Positions 38,376-48,224 of a DNA stretch of 64,000 nt are shown here, one piece after another. Made by a program: the position numbers and the translations under genes. The first letter of the stretch is position 1. Each line of letters opens with the position of its first letter. The notes beneath the pieces were generated by a model. The model had not been told where the DNA came from, did no database searches, and saw nothing but the letters and a program-made list of their open reading frames with translations. This DNA is from Ornithodoros turicata (taxonomy: Eukaryota > Arthropoda > Arachnida > Ixodida > Argasidae): contig NC_088203.1 in the NCBI RefSeq assembly GCF_037126465.1, forward strand, positions 82,956,668-83,020,667. Direction: 5' to 3'.

Positions 38376-38666
38376 TTAAAGGAACACTGAGGTGACCCCC
38401 CAAAATTTGTTTCGTTTTTCGGTGCAGTGTGTTCTCCAATGAATAAAATGGGTTCCTGCGAACGAACAATGAGCGCAGTGACCTACAGAGCGAACGTGAG
38501 GGCTCTGTTCCGCACGCCTTTGAAAAATTCTCTTTTTGTAAATACGATCGCGCAACTATAACGTGCCGCAGAGCAAAAATATTTTGCGTAGTGACTCCTG
38601 GTGGACAGTTTGATAGATGAGGCAGGATTTTGAGCGATGTTAGATGTCACCTCATCGCTCCTTTAA
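38376..38666. mobile_element. MITE with TTAAAGGAACACTGAGGTGAC ends
   Basis: About 291 bp. The left end TTAAAGGAACACTGAGGTGA matches the inverted right end TTAAAGGAGCGATGAGGTGA with few changes. Non-coding. The ends resemble those of the element at 18567-19208. Confidence 0.65.
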
Positions 38667-39164
38667 GCAGAAGTGTGTGCTGACCGTGCTGAAATTTGTG
38701 CTCGCTTGCTGCCCCATAATTGGCTGTTCCATTCTTGGAAACAGTAACAGAAATTGAAAGGCTGGTGCAAGAAACAGGAAACCGAAATATGAAAACGGTA
38801 ACGATAATACGACAGTTATCCTTCCCTGGCCTTGATAACGCTTAGCCAATCTTTGCAACGCCATAAAACCTCGTCTTCTTGCAAGAGCTGCGTGCAAGAA
38901 AACCGGCGATATTCGACCAATATCCTCAATAAATTAGCACTATATATATCTCCAGAAGCAGAATGTCAGCCTCTATATCATTACTATACTGTTTAACAGC
39001 AGACAACGAATAAATTATGTTTGCACTTCTCGATGTAATGCCGCGTGGAGGTCATACGAGCAGTATAATGTAAAAAACAAAACAAAAAAATGAAACCTAA
39101 TGCAAAAACCACCACCACCACCTAAGGCCAACGAGCAAATAGGATATGTAGTAGAACAACAACT

Positions 39165-39391
39165 TCAGTGAACGTCCCTCTTGTGCCTTTCAACACTACT
39201 CTTCCAGGTGAACGGTCGAGAACAGATGTCACAGTAGTAGACGCTGCGCGTACTGGCATGAAGCACTTTGTGTCTTTGCATGTTGGCTTTGTTGCTGAAC
39301 GGACGAAAACAGATGTCACACCTCACACTAGTGGGTCTCAGCACAGAGCCTCGCGTCCACGGTGTTCCAAGCCTGTACTGCGAAGTGGAGC
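39165..39391 (-). CDS. Alternative terminal exon ZF-1: two C2H2 fingers
   Basis: The acceptor TTCTCCTTCACAG precedes GCTCCACTTC. The exon opens in phase 1 and ends in TGA at 39165-39167. Spliced to exons 1-3 it gives a 445-aa BTB-ZF protein. Finger 1 is CDIC ... HKVLH (12-residue loop, H-x3-H) and finger 2 is CDICSRPFTW ... HKRDVH (H-x4-H). The short linker between fingers is not the TGEKP type. The protein ends right after finger 2. It is the most 5' of the finger exons. Confidence 0.93.
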
Positions 39392-41117
39392 CTGTGAAGG
39401 AGAATTTCACGTTTAAAATACCTATTGCTGCTGTGATCTTTGCAGATATTCAAAGGTGTTTTTGAAACGACTACCGGCACTTTTGGAGGAATCATGTTCA
39501 TGGTGCAGGGATTTTTGCCTCCCAAATATATCAAGCAAAGTCCTATGGTGATGCGATCCCTCATTAGGACTTTATTGTGAGCATAGAAAATTTTGCAGTG
39601 CGAGAGAGGTGCCCTTAGCCTCTCCCTCAGTCCCCACAAATATGTAATATGCGTTACCATAGAAAACAGAGCATGTGTCTCTTCATGGAACGGCGTACAC
39701 ATTCCCATGGTAACTGTCACGGTAATTGCCCATCTGGCATTCCGCTCTGTCTGGCGAGCTTTGCGAGGCACAATTTTTACAAAGGTTATTACGAAAGAAG
39801 CATGCTCCGAAGACAAAGGGTGTCTTTATGCGTTGGATGTGTGAACTACAATATTACAAACAGCGTACTAAACATATGTGGGATAGTTTCTCAATCCCTT
39901 TAAGACAAAAGTGTTCATTTCAAACAAAGAGAATACACCTGACATCTCAAAAAACATTTGAGGTTCTAAAGAACAAAATATAGGTGCAAGTACTTAATGG
40001 AAACATGTTTTACGCATGAACATGATCAGCAGTGGGGTAGGGTATCACCCCTGGCGGTGAAACCCCCCAATCATAATCATTAAATAAGGTTTTCTTTTTT
40101 TTCAAGTTCTGCAAATTTGCAATGGCCTTCAGGGCACCACCATTTACCAGATGACATAGCAGCACACACTATTTCCGTTTCACCATTGATACATCATCGA
40201 CAGTTACTGGTCGTTCAGACATACTGATTTGCATGTCCCATTTTCTAGCACAATGTTTCTTAAAAACCAATGAAATGGTTATGACTTGAGCTGTATAGTG
40301 CAAATCAACTCACACAGAGATAGTTTTCTTTTTTTTTTTTAAACTGGGTGTGTAATACAACTGCACTTTTTTGTGTGCTAGGGCTTGCAAAAGAGATGTC
40401 ACCCTTTCCCAATCTAGTAGTATCGACACATCCCAATCGACATGTCACTCACCAGGTTATGCATCTAAAGCCGGAAAAAAGTCGACTAAATCTAGAAGTT
40501 CTGAAGATGCAAGTGCTTGAGGTAATTTTATAAACGATTACTGGGCACGTTAAAAAACTTTGATATCCTCAATTATTGAAATATGGTGCACAAAAAACAA
40601 AGTGGACACCGGAAACTGCTCCCCATGCGACGAGAGGTCTAAAAATTAAAGCCTCGTACCCTGCTCAGCTATCTTGCACTTCATAGCTACAAATGGTACA
40701 TAAATTGTATTTTACACAGTATGAATAGAGTCTGCAACACTAAGAAAAAATAGGAAGCTACACTAAATCCATGACAAGCCTGTTACGAAGTCAGTTTGTA
40801 CTGGCACACCACATAGTATTCTGCACATTGCAACAATTCTGATAATTCACGAAACTAATAAATACAATCAAGTCTGTCACAGTCATCACAAACAAACAGG
40901 GAACAAACCAAGTCATCACAGCAAGAGACTGTCGAAGGAAGGTAGCATTCCTCCCCAATAACACTTTTGGTGTAGCATAGATAGCAATGCACCCTGCACC
41001 ATTGCACACCAATGCACACAACACAATGCACCATTAGCATGTTCCCTTTCTGTTGCAATTTTTCTAGCAGTCCTAGTTTTGGTGTGTACCTTTCGGAGTA
41101 GATTATAAGCACTACAT

Positions 41118-41171
41118 GGATGAAGCATTTTCATTGGATGAAGCATTTTCATTGGATGAAGCATTTTCATT
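41118..41171. repeat. Tandem repeat, 3 x 18 bp
   Basis: Three exact copies of GGATGAAGCATTTTCATT in tandem. No known role. Confidence 0.9.
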
Positions 41172-42245
41172 GCATGAATTGCGCATGGTGGTGTGAGAAC
41201 CTCAAGATGCTCTATTTCATTTCTGTACGAAACCGTTACGGAACTTTTTTACGGCCATAAAAATCAGTGCATTCGTGCGTTGCGAATAATGCAAGCGTGC
41301 TTTCGGTTCATGAAACTGACACAAAAAATGGACACTGTACAGTTGTGTACTGCACTCTCCAACCAGTAGCACTCTTTCGGACAGGAAAAGCTCCCGAGCA
41401 TCAAATCATTAGGTGGTGCACATTTGCTTGACTCTACGGAACTGGTGCTGAACTTGCTGTAGATGGAACACCACGAATGCGAATCGTCATGTGACGGTGC
41501 GATCTGTACCTCTGCAGAACTGGAAACGGATGCAATACATCACTTCAGTCCATATGCATGGCTCCTACACAGCTCGACTAATTAGACAATTTTCTTTTTG
41601 CACAAGTCGTGTTGCTGTGGTAGCCATTTCTTATCAAAGTGTGTTATTCTAATTGTGTAGAGGTGTCGAATAAAAACGTAACAGATGAATAAATTTGATA
41701 CCACATCTTGGAAATCAGCAATGAATTACACATTTCAGGTAACACTACTGTAAGGAACGCCTTTGCTCTACCGCTGACGAAGAGAAAACCGAGAGCGCAA
41801 GAAAGGTGCACAAAATGTTCCTCTGATCTTGTTCATCCTATGACGCCTTGCTGATTATTGACAGCCACCCCTGACCATAGCATCCCAAATTAATCGATAA
41901 AACAGTGCGCTTAACACAACTGTACTGGACCAGAAAGTAATGGCGCAGCTCTGAGCCGAGGTGTTGATCGCTGGAAGATTCAATGCTTTGTACTAAATTT
42001 TTAGTAGAAATGCTAACGTAATGCATCTATCATTACGGATCACATGGTACAGCTCACGATGAAGCCTCCATGATAACTTTTTCACAATGAAAGTCGAACA
42101 ATTTTATTATCATATACGTACTCAGCATATCAGAACCCTGAAGGATTGGGCATTCTCGCTGTAGAAAAGCTCCCATCGTAATCTGCTGCTCTTAGGTGCA
42201 ACATTAAAACCGTCAGGAACTAATAAGGTTTATTGCAACGAGAAC

Positions 42246-42745
42246 TTTCATGCAAGAGGCTGCATTTCTTCAGGTTACACAAATACATTTGCGATACAGG
42301 TATATACAGTCAAACTCCTTTATAGCGAACACCTTTTTAACGAAAATACCACTACAGCAAATTTTTTGGCGGTCCTGCTGGAGCCCTATAGGTCCAATAA
42401 TGGACATCCTTTTTAACAAAAATACCTTTACTGCGATTTTTTTTTGCTGTCCCCTGAGTTTCGTTGTAAAGGAGTTTGACTGTATAACCAAACAAACAAT
42501 CGTACAATAAAAACAGGTTTCCCAAACCAAGAGAAAGCAGACAGAAATACAAAGGAAAGGACCACATCAGCAACCGTCACAGCCAGAAAAATCTGCATTG
42601 TTTGTCCTGGCTTTTCACGTGACGGTTGCTCATGTGGTTTTTTGTATGTTTGGGAAACCTGTTTTTATTTTACCTGTTTGGTTATATATACCTGTATCGC
42701 AAATGCATTTGTGTAAGCTGAAGAAGTGCAGCCTCTCGCACGTAA
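42246..42745. mobile_element. Long inverted-repeat (foldback) element with nested MITE
   Basis: The left arm begins with GCAAGAGGCTGCATTTCTTC and passes through ACACAAATACATTTGCGATACAGG. It returns inverted at 42665-42745 as CCTGTATCGCAAATGCATTTGTGT and GAAGTGCAGCCTCTCGC. The inner parts also pair, for example AACAGGTTTCCCAAAC near 42510 with GTTTGGGAAACCTGTT near 42645. The left arm is interrupted by the small element at 42305-42484, which the right arm lacks. Confidence 0.7.
42305..42484. mobile_element. Short Tigger/pogo-like MITE (180 bp)
   Basis: It starts TACAGTCAAACTCCTTTATA and ends GTAAAGGAGTTTGACTGTA, near-perfect inverted ends with TA at the borders. The internal sequence is also symmetric, with two TTTTTAACGAAAATACC-like blocks. 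The TACAGTC ends and TA target fit Tc1/mariner-pogo derived MITEs. It is non-coding. Confidence 0.75.
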
Positions 42746-45067
42746 TACACCATAGTAATACACCATGCTCGTTCGAATACACCATAGTTGCTCCTAACCG
42801 TTTTAATATTGTGCTTCCGATTCCCTCATCACAGGCTTGTTTACAGTGTTTTTTCTTTTTATTTCCCAGTTTGAAGTAGCTCTTAGAACCTCAAAACTGA
42901 AATTTGAATCCAACTGAAAAACTTGATGCACAAGCAGATGGTCCTCTACAGAGAAGTGAATTGGTTGCTTAAACGTTTATGCCGAAACAAATTTTCTGTC
43001 TTCAACGATAGGTTAGAGAAAGACCTGGGAATCCACAAATGTGCACACCGACAATAGAATTTATTTGTTGAAAAATGTGACCTATGCAAATCCTCAATAG
43101 AAAGAAGTGCAGAGTTCACATAAGAAAAATAACGTGGCACACACACACGACACAAACCATCATGGGGTGTGCGGCCCCTCTCACCCCTCAAAGCAGCCAC
43201 CCACAAGTATCTATTTTTCGTCGTGCCATACATGAAATTCCTTTCAATGTAAATAAAATCATTTTACATACTCACCAGACTCCAATGTTATACCTTTGTT
43301 GAACACGCTCTACATTTGCAAGGTGGCACTGTCATCTCTTTTGACATGCTCTGCAACTTATCCGACACGAAATGCTGCGGTCATACGTGAGCTAACCCCC
43401 TACAGACCTGCAGCCTCTAAACAGCAGCCACCAAATACAACGGTCCATACATTCTGTTCGCCTCAATATGCTTTGACACTGTTCAATCTACAGTAACATC
43501 TGCGCTGCCTCACACATTTTGACCTGGTTCAATAGCTTGGGAGAAAATTTCGAAGCATGCAGTCAAGATGGGAACTTGTGTCTTCTCGCGCAGTCTTCAA
43601 GCGTTCAGGATTATTTATTGTGGAGCTTGTCCAGACTTGCTTGTCCTCTAAGAGTTTCCTTATCACAATAATGCAGCCATGTTAAGTGCAGCAACAAATA
43701 CGCTTGTAAATACACAGTGCCTTCGAGTAGTTTGTGCGGGTTTATTATGACACACTTGCAAGCCCAAGCCATCCATAATCAGATGGCCTCCCACTCCACC
43801 CACTCACAAAATAGTTTTCAGCCTAATAAATCACACTGCAAGCTTAAGTCTTCCTTAGAAACAATCGATTTTCTTCTAAATTACCGTAAGATACATTCTG
43901 CTCATGGAACATGACAAAGCTCCATATTGTATTTGCTTTACCTATTGTATTTCTTTTAACAGAGGTGGTTTGCACCCCCACTAGGCAGCCCATAGCTTGT
44001 GTCACATTGTCTATCAATAACCATGACAAGAAAATAGTGAAATAACACTTACCTTACCATGGAACAGAACGGCTGGCATCACAGCCCCTCCCCAAAACTT
44101 CAATGTATAATGGTGCCAGTGCGACAGGGAGAAACTGACCCAGCAACCCAACATTACTTGGCAACCATTATGACATTAAAGCTTTGGCTTTCACCCACTA
44201 GACCTTAGAAGTGACAACAAAGCCAGGCCAGTACAGGGACATCCCATTTATTTTGCAGTCATATCAAACCACGTCCACACGACTCCTCTGGCTCCCATCC
44301 AACTTTTAAGCTCGAGCGACACTTACACAAAACCAAAGCTTCCCAGTCATAATGGTGGCGCTTCTAACGCTACTCTAAAATGGTGAGCCAGGTTCCCACT
44401 ACGCTAAGTCATCTGAAGACCGGGAGGGCCAGCACCTATGCACTGAAAGGAACAAAATCCAAAAATCAGCCTCACGAGCTGGGCAGTTGACAACTGGAAA
44501 CTTTACCTACGACACGGCCACGACTGCCTCCGACGTTGCAACAGGGAGCAGCACCGAACTGAAAAAGAACTTGAGGCAAAAAAAGAAAAACCTGTCCTAG
44601 TGGTGAAGTTTTTGCAAGTGTAATGTTGGGTCGTGAAATGACAGTCCAACGGACGCAGTGTTAATGTTTATCTTGGAATGTTGGTGTGTGTTTGCGTTGC
44701 GGAACGGGGTGTATCGTGTGGAATAGTTTTTTTTTTATGAAGTAAACTACCAGCTAATCCAAGGAGTCTGAATTATTGTACATGATGGGTGCAGGCCATA
44801 ATCTGATGTGTTCAAGGTTTTCATTCACTGTACACTCACTCATTCACTTTCTTCATTGCAGTCAGTCACGATCCATTCGCTGCCTGCACCGCATCACTGG
44901 CACACAGAGACACAAAGAGCACTTTCCCTCCCAAACCCAAGTTTTACTGCTCTTCTTTCGTTACATAGTATTACATCAATGCCCTAACAAGCCCTAACCA
45001 ACATACACCTCACACAACCACACAACAGGACATACACACGCACAAGAGGAGGGGATTACAAGCAATA

Positions 45068-45240
45068 CTCACCGAAGGCGGGCAAACGATCCAGCATCGG
45101 TTGATGACCCAAGTATCGTCCGCAGGTGGAATCAGTCGACGCGACAATCTTCGCCAAATGGCTACCGCGAAACTGTCTTCTTCCGGGGAAAACTTCTTCC
45201 GACGGACTTCTTCCGAGGTACGCAACGCGTAAAAAGGCCG
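45068..45240 (-). promoter_or_regulatory. Possible internal promoter / alternative first exon
   Basis: A GC-rich island inside the intron has three CGGAAGAAG motifs on the minus strand (45177-45185, 45193-45201, 45207-45215), which resemble ETS-factor sites (CGGAAG). It ends in CGCCTTCG|GTGAGT, a strong donor, at about 45072. I see no acceptor upstream of it, which fits a first exon better than an internal one. The frame is open for about 50 codons before the donor but has no ATG. If real, it would make transcripts that lack the BTB exon. Confidence 0.3.
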
Positions 45241-45632
45241 GAAGAACTCACACGGGACACAGTGACAAAGGATTGCAACGAAACAGGGGGGTTGCCATCA
45301 AGTCTTTACTTCTCGTATCTTACAAGGAGTGGTGGTACATCACAATCAAGACACAGCCCTAACACCCTAACCTTACAACCTTTCTCACATTTTGCCTGTA
45401 CAAATGTATCGTGGAGAGGGCTAGTTTGTAGCCAGGGAATTTACAAATACTTAGGTCCCGCTAAATACTGCAGGAATTAGAAGTCCAACAAATTAACCCT
45501 CCCCAGAGGCAATTCATAAACCCACTGTATAACACTCGTGTACCAGGGTTTGTAGGTGCGGAGGCCACTGCGAACGCAGCGGCCCCCCTCAACAATGGCC
45601 CGGTGCAAAATGAAATTTGACTGCATGCTTAC

Positions 45633-45830
45633 CATGAGATGGTGTGGAAGTTTGCTTGTCTGGGTGATAGTTACTTGGACCGGCAACGGCAGGTACACCC
45701 GAGGAGTCCATAAACAACATGGAGCCACTCGTACTGCTGTCGGTTGACGCGGATGCTTGCTGGGCAGGAACCACCGGTGATAACGTCGACTCATTGTAAG
45801 GTACTAAACTAGATGGTAAAGGTTTGATGT
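45633..45830 (-). CDS. Shared coding exon 3 of zinc-finger isoforms: Ser/Thr/Pro linker
   Basis: The acceptor TTTCGTTTCAG precedes ACATCAAACC, and the donor is TCTCATG|GTAAGC. The 198-bp exon is phase 1 in and phase 1 out, so it can be included or skipped without changing frame. It codes for 66 residues (DIKPLPSSLVPYNESTL onward) rich in Ser, Thr, Pro and Ala, a typical flexible spacer between a BTB domain and its DNA-binding end. It lies after the BEN exon and before all zinc-finger exons, so it belongs only to the finger isoforms. Since exon 2 also ends in phase 1, isoforms without exon 3 are possible. Confidence 0.8.
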
Positions 45831-45870
45831 CTGAAACGAAACAGAAAATGCAGCGTGAGACTAGAAGCTA

Positions 45871-46346
45871 AGAATGTGCCAACCGAATCCGTGAATCCGA
45901 ATCCCAGTGCCCAAAACAGCAAATCAAATCAATCTTTCGAATCCACCAACCACGTTCATTAGTTTCTTTATAAAATTGGTGCCTCCGAAGCCCAGCGGAC
46001 AAAACCACAACATAAAGGTCTGATATTACAAGTTTAAAAAGTAAAACTGTTTTCCTTAGATTCCTTTTTCGTTTTATGGAATGAATTCAGACTCGAGAGA
46101 TTGTGTCTTTCCTGTAGTAGATGAACAGCATGTTAAATAAATTACACTTAGCATATATATGGAAATGTTTTCTCCTGAAAGTGAGCTATTACTTGATTTG
46201 TGTATCATTAAACAAAAAGTTCAAATTCTGCTTCAAAACACTTTTCAGTAGAGTTTTTCCCTGGCTTTTAAAATCTTTTGAAGAAAGGATTCGCGATTCG
46301 TAGGACCTTCCTTCGATTCGGAAAATTCTGGATTCGTCCCAACTCT
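45871..46346 (-). repeat. GAATCC-rich MITE-like element, copy B
   Basis: A 476-bp AT-rich element with GAATCC/GGATTC motifs clustered at both ends. Read on the minus strand it aligns along much of its length with the copy at 617-1207, including the CGAATCCAGAAT end, the GCTTTGAAGCAGAAT-type block and the ACATGTTAAATAAATTA-type block. It has short inverted ends (about AGAGTTG) and no coding capacity. It ends only about 40 bp from the exon 3 acceptor. Confidence 0.6.
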
Positions 46347-46578
46347 ACTAGAAACACAAACGCAAATACAGATCAATTAATTGAAGTGCACGTGTTCTTT
46401 AATGCCCAGTATATTGCAAGAGCCTCCCTCTTTTGTGGCAGCAAGCGAGCAACCAATTGACACTGCCTAATATGTGGGGCCAGCCCAGCAACAGATTTCG
46501 TACACCAATTACACGACGCAACTGTTAAAAATTTGGGGAACATTTAATCCACACACACAGATATATACACAACAATCA

Positions 46579-46967
46579 TCATTCCATCTTTACTGGCTGC
46601 CGCGAGCGTTCTCTCGCGATGGCGTTTTTCCACACTCGTCTCTCGTGCCGACAGTGGGCGTCAATACTCCGACAGCACTCCTTCCACAACTCATTGGAGG
46701 CCTCGTCAGAGTCCGTAGTGTACGCCGACAACACGGTCGTACGGACAAAACCCAATTTCTCGGCGTCGAGGCGAAACTTTTTGCAGGCACCCGAACAGTT
46801 TGACTGGCGCATTTCTTCGGACGTGAACACAGTCCTAGCAACATTGATGGCAAACTGGCGGACGTTCTGACTGCGGAACCTCAGCAGGGTCAGTTGCTCT
46901 GGTCCAGGATAGCGGAATGGCGCCTCCGTCCGTGCAGTCTGGCCCGTGACGCTCCCGGCGGCGCAAT
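46579..46967 (-). CDS. Alternative terminal exon encoding a BEN domain
   Basis: The acceptor GTGTGGCTCTTAG precedes ATTGCGCC. The exon opens in phase 1, so it fits directly onto exon 2, and it ends in its own TGA. The full isoform would be 433 aa: BTB, linker, BEN. Roughly exon residues 30-110 carry the BEN pattern: FAINVARTVFTSEEMRQSN, then a Gly and basic stretch, LDAEKLGFVRTTVL, and a Trp-Lys-Glu-Cys-Cys helix ending DAHCRHERR. BEN domains bind DNA and recruit repressors, and the BTB-BEN pairing is known from vertebrate NACC1 and NACC2. A minus-strand ATTAAA at about 46542-46547 lies some 35 bp past the stop and could be the poly(A) signal. Because exon 3 lies downstream, this isoform lacks exon 3. 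The family call rests on motif recognition, not a profile search. Confidence 0.85.
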
Positions 46968-47122
46968 CTAAGAGCCACACAACAATACGAGCGTCAGGAG
47001 CCGGGCTGCACGTCCCCAAAAAAGTCTAGCACTAAAATTACGCAGCGTGCCATCAACATTCCCAAGTGCTACAATCTCTTCCCTCCAACCCAAACCCCCA
47101 ATTTCCGAGAGAATGTAATCAC

Positions 47123-47255
47123 CTTGAGTAGAAATGGAGATGTCGGAAGGCAACGAGGCAGGAATGAGAGCTGAGTTTTCATGAGATGACCCTGTGTGAT
47201 GCGTTTGTGACTCTTGTAGTTGTGACGATGATGCGACTTCAGAAAACATGGGAAC
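47123..47255 (-). CDS. Shared coding exon 2: Ser-rich linker
   Basis: The acceptor CTTCTTTGCAG precedes GTTCCCATG, and the donor is CTCAAG|GTGATT. The 133-bp exon starts in phase 0 and ends in phase 1, which joins exon 1 to the phase-1 downstream exons without breaking the frame. It codes for about 44 residues (VPMFSEVASSSQLQ onward), rich in Ser, His and Gln, with no recognisable domain. It is the last shared exon before the choice between the BEN exon and exon 3. If the donor is ignored, the frame stays open to a stop at 46968, so a retained-intron form is possible but less likely. Confidence 0.85.
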
Positions 47256-47315
47256 CTGCAAAGAAGCACACATTAGGCCCCCCGTTTTTCCCGCCCGCGG
47301 TCACCAACCACCTAC

Positions 47316-48113
47316 ATTTTCCGTCGTCATAGACTGCTCCATGAGATTAGAGGCGTCAACCTCAAAGTCCGCGTCATCGGGTGAACCCACATCGTCCGCA
47401 GGCACAGAGTCCTCCCGCGTCGTCGACACTGCCGCCGTCGCGTTTAACACCTTATTAGTCGTCGCCGGAATCTTGGCCGGAGAAGGCACCGCTAACCGAT
47501 CACTAGACAAACTTCCGTCCTCGATGATTTCGGGGCTTTCCGGAGCCCCTTTCACACGCGTCACAGCACTGCCGCCTTGGTCCTCGGAGTCGCTCTTGTT
47601 GGAGTCGCTAGGCGAACGTCGTCTTGGTCTTCCTCTTTTTCGTTTTGACAAAGGCGGGCTTTCCGCCCGAGGCGTCGATCCTTTCGCGTCTGCCTCCGTC
47701 GCTGTCGTGCCAATAGGAACTAGACCTTGCCTGTTCTCGCCGGTGACCTCCGCGAGTCCCTTGACTTTCAGAGTCTCTGCCGTTTTGAGTAGGGCGGAAA
47801 GTTGGTCCTGCGAGACGTTCACCTCGCCACGGTACATGAACTCGACGATAGCTTTCAAGTCCACATATCGCATGTCCTTTAAAATCACAATGGGGTGTTT
47901 GCATGGGTTTTCGACGAATAACGCCTGGAAGAAGGGGCTGCACGCTGACAAAACCATCTTGTGCGCCTTGAGGCTGAGGCCCTCACAGGCTAACGTGACG
48001 TCGACGAGGGCTTCGTTCGATAGGAGCTGCTCGAACACCGTCAGCATGTTCGACTGATGGTTGTTCCATTTTAAACAGAACTGCTGCGAACCCATCTTGT
48101 TTCTTGCTATCTG
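47316..48113 (-). CDS. Shared coding exon 1: BTB/POZ domain plus AT-hook linker (CDS 47316-48095)
   Basis: The acceptor TTTTCTTTCAG is followed by 18 bp of leader and an ATG in a good context at 48095. The exon codes for 260 residues. Residues 5-115 are a BTB/POZ domain of the arthropod transcription-factor group, with the hallmarks QQFCLKWNNHQ near the start, LVDVTLACEG, KAHKMVLSACSPFF and FMYRGEVNV. This domain dimerises and recruits corepressors. Residues 151-160 (KRKRGRPRRR) form an AT-hook with basic nuclear-localisation character, followed by a Ser- and acid-rich linker. The donor is AAT|GTAGGT in phase 0. The alternative donor 4 bases later would shift exon 2 into an early stop, so the phase-0 donor is chosen. 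All isoforms that begin at this start codon would carry this exon. Confidence 0.96.
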
Positions 48114-48224
48114 AAAGAAAATAGTTCGCTGTCAAAAAATATGCCAGGAGATTACTAAAAAAAAGAAAGATGAAAGCGCCAACTCAAGGTTGAGGAAATC
48201 CGGTCACCACTCAGAAGCGTACCC

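Larger units (their letters stand above)
33693..39164. other. Intron stretch between ZF-1 and ZF-2
   Basis: Apart from the three inverted-repeat elements listed near 37.8-38.7 kb I see no coding sequence. A solo end of the GGGACACCCCGC family sits at about 34200-34225. A C-x2-C pattern at about 37450-37510 was considered and rejected as a finger. Confidence 0.6.
39392..45067. other. Intron between shared part and first zinc-finger exon
   Basis: No convincing coding sequence. The stretch holds an inverted-repeat element with a nested MITE (42246-42745), an 18-bp triple repeat (41118-41171) and short repeats of TACACCAT near 42740-42790. The segment 44383-44600 is open on the plus strand without an ATG. 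Isolated splice-like sites on the minus strand near 44049 and 44508 were not accepted as exons. Confidence 0.6.

Noticed and set aside
40855..41112. Minus-strand Cys-rich frame (VVCIGV, CDDCDR)
   Set aside because: The Cys codons come from repeated GCACC/GCACA sequence on the plus strand, so this is low-complexity DNA, not a domain.
44049..44562. Possible small minus-strand exons ending at ATG|GTAAGG (about 44058) and GTAG|GTAAAG (about 44508)
   Set aside because: The products are short and not protein-like in the required phase, and single donor or acceptor matches are common by chance. The same region also has an open plus-strand frame, so strand is ambiguous.
45010..45225. Minus-strand frame (RRKKFSPEEDSFAVAIWRR) as a coding exon of the BTB gene
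   Set aside because: No acceptor found upstream and no ATG. Kept only as a possible alternative first exon.
47248..48057. Plus-strand 269-codon open frame opposite the BTB exon
   Set aside because: It is the antisense shadow of a GC-rich coding exon. The minus frame has a clear BTB domain.
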